Shown here one piece after another: positions 24,641-33,841 of a stretch of DNA of 64,000 bases. The number at the start of each line of letters is the position of its first letter. Position 1 is the first letter of the stretch. Position numbers and translations under genes: made by a program. The notes under the pieces are model-generated. The model ran no database searches. It had not been told where the DNA came from and worked only from the letters and a program-made list of their open reading frames with translations. Origin of the DNA: Iris pallida (Eukaryota > Streptophyta > Magnoliopsida > Asparagales > Iridaceae); contig JANAVB010005597.1 of assembly GCA_029216955.1 (NCBI GenBank), forward strand, positions 49,563,551 through 49,627,550, written 5' to 3'.

Positions 24641-26383
24641 AGGAAGGAGAGAGGAGAGAGTGGCGTGGTAGAGGAACTTGCTTTAAATTAGGGTTTGCTC
24701 GTGAAGGAGAGATGAGAGGGTAGCGGAGAGGAGGCGGAAGGCGGAGGCGAGCCAGGAGAGCGTGATGGACGGCTTTGAGCCAGAAAATTAGGGCTTCTTC
24801 GAAGGCCTTGGAGGAGTAGCTGTGGACCTTTTTGGTTTATACTTTTTTCTAAGTGCGGGAGAAGTGCGGAGGAGTGGAGGTTTTGACTTAAATTTTGGTA
24901 CTTTTTTCATGACGCTCGTATGACTGAAAGACTATCAATAACGTTTATATTGGACACCGTCATAGAATGGAGTCTTGCTGAACTTTGATGACGCTTCTTT
25001 ATCAGCCGTCATGAAATCCACTTATCAAGCGTCATTAATAGGTATTTTTGTTGTAGTGGGTGCGCCGTAGGACGGCTATTAGGGAAAATTCGGCGAGATC
25101 ACTCCACGTTTTACGAACGTACCCTAATATCCAATGGAGGTCCAAGATACCTTGTCGTGCTAGTAACCAAGTTCATATAGATGTCGGCATGATGGCGGCA
25201 ATCCGCGAGTGTGCCTTTGGATTTAGTCGAGTATTGAGTGCGCTATATCAAGGAGTCGAGTTGAAGGTGTGTACAAGTTAAAAATAAAATGTTGGGCCTA
25301 AGATTTGGTTTCAACGTAGGTGTCGTGCTTCGGCACGAGTCATGGCATCGAGTCTTAAGATGTTGGCATAGAGTTGCACAAGTTTGATTGAGTCGTCGCG
25401 GGTTTAAGTCAGGAATCGCCGTAAGGCAAGTTGGTTGAGCGACACTAAGTTCACAAGTCTCGATTGGATCAGTTGGTGATCAAAGTAGCAAGGGCCGCAA
25501 GGTGGCGAAATGGTTAAGTCTTACTGAATTGCGAGGCACGGCCTCAGCAAGGGTTTGTGGCACGGTCACACGGAAATGATGCCTCATCGCGTAGTTGCGT
25601 CTCTGATTTTGGCCGAAAGGCAAGCACGACTTGATAGGTTAACGTTGTTGGCACGAAAAGGGGGAGTCTAGAGGTAAAGTATGAGTTAACGTTGTGGTAC
25701 AAGCACGGAATGGTCCTCGTACACAAATATGCCAAGGCGTCCGTAGTCTTAAAACTGATCCTAAGGCAAGACTAGAGAGATAATAGAAAGGGATTTAAGC
25801 TGCACAAAGTAAATGAACGTGTAGGTTTTGTATGGGTGGGCGAGGAGCTCACTCCACCCAGTACAGTTGAGTACTGACACCCATACAGTGTTCATGTGCA
25901 GGCACAGGTAGAAGCTCGTGGCACGGAGCTCGCTTGGATGCGTCGAGGCACGGAGTTCCTTGGCGATTCGAAGCGTGCGACCGCGTGGAACCGAAGACTT
26001 ATACAGGACATAATGTATGGACATCGCCTTCCGAAGCTTCCGCTGGTTCAAGCATTTGTATCGAGAGATGAGAGATAGCAGAGTGACTTGTAAAATGAGA
26101 GAAAAGTGAGCATGAGAGAATTTGTAATTTGGCCTTACGCCCACAAATGTAATCTTTTATTCAATATCAATAAAGAGCTTCTTTTGAATGACTTGTGTTC
26201 ATGTGTTCTTGTTCTAATTTCTGCTGCATGTTTCAATATATCTGCTTGGGACTTCTATGCGACGACCCCGTCGCCGCCGATGTAATCGGCCGTTATGAAA
26301 CTGCCTTGTACGAGCGCAATATAGGCTCGTGCGATATCACGCCTTAGCAAGGACGATCGCTCCTACGGGAGCGGGGCGTGACA

Positions 26384-28838
26384 TAATGGTATCAGAGCAC
26401 GGCTTTACGTCCTTGGACTTCAAGTCGAATTTCTCAATTTTGAAAGCTCATCGTTGAAAAATAAGTGTGTGCTCTCTCTCAAATGTCCCTCGGCATGTCC
26501 ATACAATAAGTCTAAATACTTTCGAGAGCTCGTTCAAGCGTTCCATCGAACGCATCGATAGGCGACGGCCTTTGTGCCGAACGATGTTACACATGACTCG
26601 ATAGGAAACACATGCTAAGTTAACATGTCGCATGCGTGTTCAACTAGTCCTACGTCGACATTAGCAAGTGAGTGTGCAAACTTGAATATAGTCCGCACGG
26701 GATGATTATGCGGTACAACTTAGTCCGCGTATCGCGCACCTAGACTTATGGTGCAAACGAGTTGTGAGCGATATTGAGTATCGCTCGGTCGAAAACGAAA
26801 ATACACTTAGAGTGTCTATCGATAGGGATGCTATCGAGTTAACGCTTAGGCATACACGGAAGATTGACTTGGATTTCGAGGAATCGTACGAACGACTTAG
26901 TCCGTCGATGCGACGTGAGCGATTACGTTAGAGATTTATCGAACGAATCTGAGGGACGAGTTAGCGAGTAATACGAATGTGATTGTGGTTTAGATCAGGA
27001 TGGCTCGAATCCGAGTGGTGTATGGACGTTATAGAAATTGTTCGAGCGAGACTAAAGAATTTACGGATAGAACGAGTATGTCGGCACGCGATGGTATCGC
27101 ACAAAGCCTTGGAACGCGTCACGCTTAGTTGGTCGTGACTTCGTGTGTCCCGAACGAGATGTCATTTGGAAAACTTGTGAATGGGCAACGCGAGTTAGAA
27201 AACATTCCGGAACGATAAATAAAAAGGATTGGTCTTGATCGTGGAAACTTAGAGGATCGCGCGTACGATTTCGGATTGAGTCGAATAAAATTATGACTTG
27301 CGTTTGGACAATGATCTTGAAATTAGCTTGAGGAATGGCGATCGAACTTGATCTTGAATATCGAAAAGATTGTGGAATATCCATTCGAACAATAGCATCA
27401 GTCGCACGACCCGAAATTGGTTGCAAGGGAAGATCGTCGGGTTACGCATATCATCGATGGTATTGAGGCGTATCAAAGATCGATATACGATAACTCGGGG
27501 GTACTCTGACTAGGCGAATGACGATCGTACAAATGTCATTGCTCCGATGGATGCTATACTCGGGATATTGAAATGTGTCGAGGAAAAGATAGACTTGGCT
27601 CGAGGATTTCCTAGTTGAACGAATGACGATCGGACTATCGAACTTGGCTTGGATGAAAAATAGAATGTTTGGATTTGCTTCGTCGATAACCACAACGTTG
27701 ACGTTCTTGTCTTATGCAAGCGCTACTCCAGCCTCGCACATGCGTCATACCGATTAGGGCGATCACTCCGCGTGAGCGCTGGTATGGTGATTCATACAGC
27801 GGGGGTGGTCGAACTTGCACGGCGTGACAATTTGATGCCTAGGCTTGTGGTTTGATGCGAAGGTAGACTTGAAAATGACTTGGTGTACTTGACGATTAAA
27901 CTTGAGGATTGAGTAGGTCCAATCCGCGTATCGAAAATGAATTAATCTAGACTCAAACAAGAGTTACGCCCCGATGAGAATGATTATTCTGCGGGAGCGT
28001 TGTATGGTGATTCATGAACCACCGGGGATAATCGGACTCGCGTGAGATTGGGGTACAACATACTGTCGAGCTAGACGACCTCGTGATCGAATACATGAAT
28101 TGGTTAGAATTGGTAAAATGAATGGATTCTGCACAACGAATGTCTCGATGCGAATTAGGTGATCGTGCTCGATGTTTAGAAATCTGAGTGACGCGAGCTG
28201 GATAGAAAACCCCGTACTATCGACTTTGGTTTGACCCTAGGATTGGGGTCAGTATTGGCATTATTTATGGGGAACTATGATTCCAATCCTGACGTTGACT
28301 TAGCCTCGAGAAATTGGCCTAGCGGTTAGGCGAGACGCCCTGTTTCAAGTATTAGCAATCGAAAGATTGATCTTGAAGATTGGCATGGATTGAAAGAGTG
28401 AATCAAGAATAGGAAACCCTGCTCACGAGACTCGGCTGACATGCATATATTTCAGGGACGCTTGAGTATGTGCATGATGCGACTCGAGTGAGAATGACGG
28501 ATTCTCTACCGTGCGGTTTGGTTGAATGCATGTATTTTGGGGACGCCTGGAATGCGTGCACGATCCAACCAAGTGATACGTTGAATTGAAATTAGACTTG
28601 GAGAATGGAAGAGTGTCGAGAACTTGAAATCTTGGTAAAGAAAAATTCGATAATAGTGCGAGCATGGCTCGGAATCGAGGAAACGCGTAGGCGGAGTGTA
28701 TACGATAAGTTCTTGCGTGCCCCGTATGACCGTTATAGTTCCGTGTCTAGGAACGATTAAGTCTGGGCCATAGAAATGGTAGGATGGCTTGCCTTCAGGA
28801 AAGTCTCGAGGACGAGACTTGTTCTGAGTGGTGTATGA
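26384..28838 (+). other. Non-coding internal region of the LARD-like element
   Basis: CpG-rich DNA of about 2.45 kb. Frames up to 143 aa occur on the minus strand, but none has a recognisable domain and none covers a usual gag-pol order. Short motifs recur, such as AATGACGATCG near 27518 and 27624 and GTGATTCATACAGC or GTGATTCATGAACC near 27787 and 28009. The 3' end carries TCGAGGACGA (28806-28815) exactly 23 bp before the 3' LTR, as in the Tekay element of this window. Confidence 0.75.
26387..26398 (+). promoter_or_regulatory. Primer-binding site of the LARD-like element
   Basis: TGGTATCAGAGC, the standard plant retrotransposon site complementary to the 3' end of initiator methionine tRNA, lies 3 bp after the 5' LTR terminal CA. 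It is intact, unlike the equivalent site of the Tekay element nearby. Confidence 0.92.
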
Positions 28839-31205
28839 TGTAGTGCCCCGTCCCGCAAAGTCAATCGAAGGAATCAAAATGCCGACGGCGTTCGGACTTA
28901 GCCTTACAACGGCTACTCGGAGACATCGCTCGGTCAAGGCGACCGCTCGCTCAGGTGGGGTAGTTTCGGTGAACTTGCCTCATCTTTGCCTTCACATAAT
29001 AAAATGCATATTTTCAACTTGCACAATAGGCTTGATAATAAAAGAGACGAATCTACATAGCTAAGAAAATAATCCCGACGGGTCGAAATGAGTTAGAACA
29101 TGGAAAACGTCCCACGGTCGGCCTAGAGTTGGTGCACGACGTGCTTTGAAAATGACACTCGGTCCTTCGTCCCGTGGCTTGGAAGAAGGAAAGTTGGTCT
29201 TCGACACAAAAGCTAAGAATTAGCCTAAGTCATAGGCGTCGCCCGCGTAAATGCTCGATAAAGCATGCACGCTTTCGAAATGTAAGGCTTGGCATAGCCT
29301 TTGCTCGTCCCTCGGGTTAAGTTGTAGGCTTGAGTAAGTTAGGCAAAGTTATGCCGGTCGACCTAAGTCATTCCAAGTGCTGTCCCGCTCATTCTGCGGT
29401 TGTCAAGTTAAATAGTCCCACGATCCCAAGGCCCGTCATATAAAGTATGACTTAGGCGACAGCGTCGCGTAGAACGTAAGTCGATTTAAGGCACGACGTT
29501 CGGACTTAGCTTTAAGGCATGAACCACGGTCGACTTAATAATTTTTGGAGAAAGGACTATTGAATAGGCATTCCTAAGTTGAATGAAACGAAAATGGTAA
29601 CATGGAAAGAATGCTCGCGACCGCGGGTCGGCGTGGGGTCTCAAATGATGAAGTCTTGAATGTGGAACTCAAAAGATAGTAAAACAATGAAAGTAAAGAA
29701 TGAAACGGTCCTAAAATAAGGAAGTGGGTCGAGTCTGCATGGTCATTGGACAACTTGTGTATCGGTGCACAAGGGTTTTGATTTTTGTTTCTCAGACGGT
29801 TGTCGCGGCCACGGGACCGATCTGGCCTAGGAAGAACCACGGGCCTACGGGACCCTTGGATGGTGTGCGACCTGACCCAAGGGGTGCGCCGTAGGACGGA
29901 TATTAGGGGAAATTCGGCGAGATCGTGCCTCGTTTTACGAACGTACCCTAATATCTAATGGAGGTCCAAGATAGCTTGTCGTGCTAGTGACCAAGTTCAT
30001 ATAGATGTCGGCTTGATGGCGGCAATCTGCGAGTGTGCCTTTGGATTTAGTCGAGTATTGAGTGCGCTATATCAAGGAGTCGAGTTGAAGGTGTATACAA
30101 GTTAAAAACAAAATGTTGGGCCTAAGATTTGGTTTCAACGTAGGCGTTGTGCTTCGGCACGAGTCGTGGCGTCGAGTCTTAAGATGTTGGCATAGAGTTG
30201 CACAAGTTTGATTGAGTCGTCACGGGTTTAAGTCAGAAATCGTCGTAAGGCAAGTTGGTTGAGCGACACTAAGTTCACAAGTCTCGATTGGGTCAGTTGG
30301 TGATCAAAGTAGCAAGGGCCGCGAGGCGGCGAAATGGTTAAGTCTTACTGAATTGCGAGGCACGGCCTCAACAAGGGTTTGTGGCACGGTCACACGGAAA
30401 TGATGCCTCATCTCGTAGTTGCGTCTCTGATTTTGGCCGAAAGGCAAGCACGACTTGATAGGTTAACGTTGTTGGCACGAAAAGGGGGGTCTAGAGGTAA
30501 AGTATGAGTTAACGTTGTGGTACAAGCACGTGATGGTCCTCATACACAAATATGCCAAGGCGTCCGTAGTCTTAAAACTGATCCTAAGGCAAGACTAGAA
30601 AGATAATAGAAAGGGATTTAAGCTGCACAAAGTAAATGAACGTGTAGGTTTTGTATGGGTGGGCGAGGAGTTCACTCCACCAGTATAGTTGAGTACTGAC
30701 ACCCACACAATGTTCATGTGCAGGCACAGGTAGAAGCTCGTGGCGCGGAGCTCGCTTGGATGCGTCAAAGCACGGAGTTCCTTGGCGATTCGAAGCATGC
30801 GGCCGCGTGGAATCGAAGACTTATACAAGACATAACGTATGGACATCACCTTCCGAAGCTTCCGCTGGTTCAAGCATTTGTATCGAAAGATGAGAGAGAG
30901 CAGAGTGACTTATAAAATAAGAAAAAAGTGAGCATAAGAGAATTTGTAATTTGGCCTTGCGCCCACAAATGTAATCTTGTATTCAATATCAATAAAGAGC
31001 TTCTTTTGAATGACTTGTGTCCATGTGTTCTTATTCTAATTTTTGCTGCATGTTTCAATGTATCTGCTTGGGACTTCTGTGCGACGACCCCGTCGTCGCC
31101 GATGTAATCGGCCGTTATGAAACTGCCTTGCACGAGCGCAATCTAGGCTCGTGCGGCATCACGCCTTAGCGAGGATGATCGCTCCTACGGGAGCAGGGCG
31201 TGACA
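28839..31205 (+). repeat. 3' LTR of the LARD-like element (intact, empty-site copy)
   Basis: 2367 bp, TGTAGTGCC to GGGCGTGACA. At about 29876-29892 it has GACCCAAGGGGTGCGCCG with a single GGT, showing what the 5' LTR looked like before CACTA-1 inserted and duplicated GGT. The short frames on both strands are not genes. Confidence 0.9.
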
Positions 31206-31699
31206 ACAACTAGCCTAACATGACAAGCATGAATGACCTGGACACCGTAGGCGATTGTGTTTTTACAAATAAACTGGTACTGTCTTGCATCATGTCTAGG
31301 ATGGGGATCCCTGAGTACCACGGTCAGGGGTACCTTCTAAATTGACTAAGGCTAATTAACTAGAATGATTCAGTAGTCATGAAGAGATTCCCAGCTACAG
31401 GCAGTCCCGTTATCTGGGTGTATTTAGGGGACTTATAGCCTACCGACGAGTAGGACACATTTCTAGCACACAAGTTACGTGTTGCATTCTTCATAAACGG
31501 ACATTCGACCTAGATAACCGGATGGACTGCAGGGCTTGTGGCTATTGGGATAATCTTATTGCATTTTGCTAGTAACTAGGCCTGTGATAACCCTAGTTAG
31601 TTAAAGTATCAAGCCGTACTCTTTGCTTGGCCGTGATTGATTGAATGAAGTCTAGCCCAGCTTCGACTTATCCTGATCCTGGGCAAGATTGTGACATGA

Positions 31700-32150
31700 C
31701 ATGATTATTGATGCTTGTCTTAACAATAACAATCGGGGGTCCAGTTTTGTTCAGGCGAAGGGTTACAACCCCGGTCCTTGTTTGGTTTAAGGGTTGTAAC
31801 CTGGCTCCCGGAGCAGTTCTGTGTCCTCTCTTTGTTTATTGTCTTATTGCAACTCCATGCCATGTTCGTCATGTTTTACCTTACCTTAATACCATGATTA
31901 TTTATGCTGGCCTTAGCAATAAAGATCAGGGGTCCAGTTCTGTTCAGGCGAAGGGTTACAACCCCGGTCCTTATTTGGTTTAAGGGTTGTAACCTGGCTC
32001 CCGGAGCAGTTTTGTGTCCTCTCTTCGTTTATTGTCTTTACTGTACCAATAGTATTTGAGACGGGTTTCTATTCAGGTGAAGGGCTGCAACCCCGGTCCT
32101 TGTTTGGTTTAAGGGTTGTGACCTGGCTACTTGAATGGTTTCCTCGTACT
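31700..32150 (+). repeat. Triplicated hairpin-bearing unit in LTR 'b'
   Basis: Three tandem copies of a unit containing CAGGCGAAGGGTTACAACCC, a short loop and GGGTTGTAACCTGG. Stems are at 31761-31771/31791-31801, 31954-31964/31984-31994, and a more diverged third near 32081-32115. LTR 'a' has one copy. The third copy keeps the stem with two G-U type pairs and one mismatch. Confidence 0.75.
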
Positions 32151-32825
32151 CAGTTTACTGTTGTTATCTTTATTGTTATCATTTCTTTATTTATTATCTT
32201 TAATATTCTATTATGATATGCTGGTTTTAGTTCCTAAGTGAAGCCTCCTTTGTGGCACTTGCTCTTTCTGGGGTCTGACCCAGCTGGTTTTGTGTGGCCA
32301 GATATCGGAGCAGCTCCAGAGGATCCACCCGTCTTCCAGCCAGATGGTGACCACCAGGCGTAACCCTGGCAACTAGTGGGTTTCTTTTTGTCCTTCCACT
32401 TTATTGTAAAAATTATTCTTTCGAGGCGTTTAGCCGACGAGCACGTGTTAGATCGTATTGCACCTTTATTTTCTGTCTGCCTACGAGCTGTACCATGATT
32501 GGCAAATCCTAGGGTTGATCATGTATGACTGAAACTCTTGCTAGTCCTGATATTTTGTACGACTAGCTTCATGATCATCCGAATATGTAATGTATGGGAC
32601 GCCTTGCTATTATATATTTGGTGCTCCGACATCTTATATACTGTTACTACTTGCTTGAGATTGAGACAATAGGCTTGTTCTTGACCATAGGCGACTGATG
32701 GATTGTAGTTAAACCCTCATGTATCTAGACAGCCGTGATCGTATAGTGAGGTGGATTGCACTTCAATATACGTAGCTTGCTATATACGCCCCCGCTCTCC
32801 AGTATTTTGGTTCTGGGACGTGACA

Positions 32826-32879
32826 TTTGGGATGCCTTACTATTGTATATTTGGTGATCTTACATTTTGTAACATTTTC
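32826..32879 (+). mobile_element. Right remnant of LTR 'a'
   Basis: After the TTTGG duplication the sequence resumes with GATGCCTTACTATT and TATATTTGGTG, matching the part of LTR 'b' near 32596-32625. It is cut at 32880 by the start of the minus-oriented LTR fragment 'c'. Confidence 0.7.
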
Positions 32880-33060
32880 TGTCACGACCCGCACCCACTG
32901 TGAGGGTACGAGAACGTAACAACGCCCAGCCTACGCCACAGTATCGGCGGTAGAGCGCTGTCCTAGGTCAACATACATCTAACAATATACATCTAAACAG
33001 TTTATACTCCCCGAATGGGGGTGACATAACAGTAAAACTCAATCACAACTAAGGAAGAGA
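32880..33060 (-). mobile_element. LTR fragment 'c', part 1 (minus-oriented)
   Basis: Reads TGTCACGACCCGCACCC from the left, that is GGGTGCGGGTCGTGACA as an LTR 3' end on the minus strand. It matches 50927-51100 (LTR 'd') closely, including CAACGCCCAGCCTACGCC and CTCCCCGAATGGGGGTGACA. It is interrupted at 33060 by CACTA-2 and continues at 49845. Confidence 0.75.
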
Positions 33061-33505
33061 CACTACTAAAATCTGTCAATTCAGCGACGCGTAAAGACGT
33101 CGCTAAAAAGGAAAAATACGTCGCTAATTACTATTAGTGACGTCATTAGCGACGTTTTCAAGTAGTCCGGATTAACCTAGTCGCTAAACAAGAAAACGTC
33201 GCCATACGTCGCTATTGCGACGAGCTTTAGCGACGTGTCCACGTCGCTAATATAGCGACTGCCAGCGACATAAAACGTCATAATATACCGACGTAAACTA
33301 GCGACGTTGAGCGACTCTGTCTCGCATCGATGCTGACCTGGTATGAGAGCGATATGGCGACGTTCTGCGACTTTTCTACGTCGCTACATTACCGACGTTT
33401 ACCGACGATCAGCGACGATTTTACTTACAGTTAGTGACGTAATTAGCGACGTTTCTTTCGTCGCTGACCGTCGGTAATCGTCGCTGAACGTCGCTAATAT
33501 TAAAA
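33061..33505. repeat. Left subterminal GCGACG repeat region of CACTA-2
   Basis: Over twenty GCGACG, CGTCGCTA or AGCGACGT words in both orientations within 445 bp, the usual architecture of CACTA transposase-binding ends. A short array of GCAGCATT(T/C) words follows at about 33514-33565. Confidence 0.85.
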
Positions 33506-33841
33506 AAAAATACAGCATTTGCAGCATTCCCTGCAGCATTTCCTGCAGCATTTGCAGCATCCCCCACACCATTTGTTACAGCAACAACGGTGTGTTTCAC
33601 GAACACAGTATCAAACAACACAGATACACACAATCACGAACATGTTTGAAACACAATCTCATCAATCAACACAGATATATGAAAATTTGTAACAACAATG
33701 TCCAACATAATGGTCCACAACTTAACTGCCAAGTATGGAAAGGAATGGCTCAGAACACAATCCAAAATTCATTCTAGCATACATTAGTGTGAATCATCTA
33801 TGTTCTGTACATATGGTGTAGTATATGTTCTTATCGTATGT

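Larger units (their letters stand above)
19964..25058. mobile_element. CACTA-1: gene-capturing non-autonomous CACTA transposon
   Basis: Terminal inverted repeats CACTACAACAAAAATACC (19964-19981) and the exact complement at 25041-25058, with a 3-bp target duplication GGT (19961-19963 and 25059-25061). Both ends carry subterminal repeats of the type GACG/AAAGCGTTAT/CGTCATTAA in opposite orientations. The 5095-bp body has no recognised transposase. It holds pieces of at least four unrelated plant genes, several with introns still in place, so capture was from genomic DNA rather than mRNA. This is the pattern called Pack-CACTA. Confidence 0.93.
18932..26383 (+). repeat. 5' LTR of the LARD-like element (interrupted)
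   Basis: Present as 18932-19963 and 25062-26383 around CACTA-1. It is nearly identical to the 3' LTR copy, with scattered transitions and a deletion of about 14 bp next to 19309 relative to 29219-29234. A polyadenylation-type AATAAAGAGC lies near 26167. Confidence 0.88.
18932..31205 (+). mobile_element. Non-autonomous LTR retrotransposon (LARD-like), 5' LTR split by CACTA-1
   Basis: The 5' LTR is 18932-26383 (about 2354 bp once CACTA-1 is removed), the internal region 26384-28838, and the 3' LTR 28839-31205 (2367 bp). Both LTRs start TGTAGTGCCCCGTCC and end GGGCGTGACA. Flanking target duplications are ACAGC (18927-18931) and ACAAC (31206-31210), differing by one transition. The primer-binding site TGGTATCAGAGC (initiator Met-tRNA type) is intact. 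The 2.45-kb interior has no recognisable gag or pol, so the element would have to borrow enzymes. Confidence 0.88.
17281..32825 (+). mobile_element. Solo LTR 'b', itself split by a nested LTR element
   Basis: Starts TGTAATACATG and ends GGGACGTGACA, and is flanked by identical 5-bp target duplications TTTGG (17276-17280 and 32826-32830). Removing the nested element at 18932-31205 leaves about 3.27 kb related throughout to LTR 'a'. A TATA-like TATTTATAACCCC lies near 17473, followed by a CT-rich stretch. Because one LTR with intact ends and target duplication stands alone, it is best read as the product of LTR-LTR recombination. Confidence 0.85.

Noticed and set aside
26384..28838. Gag-pol in the LARD interior
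   Set aside because: No frame shows zinc-knuckle, protease, reverse-transcriptase or integrase motifs on either strand.
33421..33633. Minus ORF with Asn-Ala-Ala-Gly repeats
   Set aside because: It covers a GCAGCATT short repeat beside the CACTA-2 subterminal region; repeat-driven.
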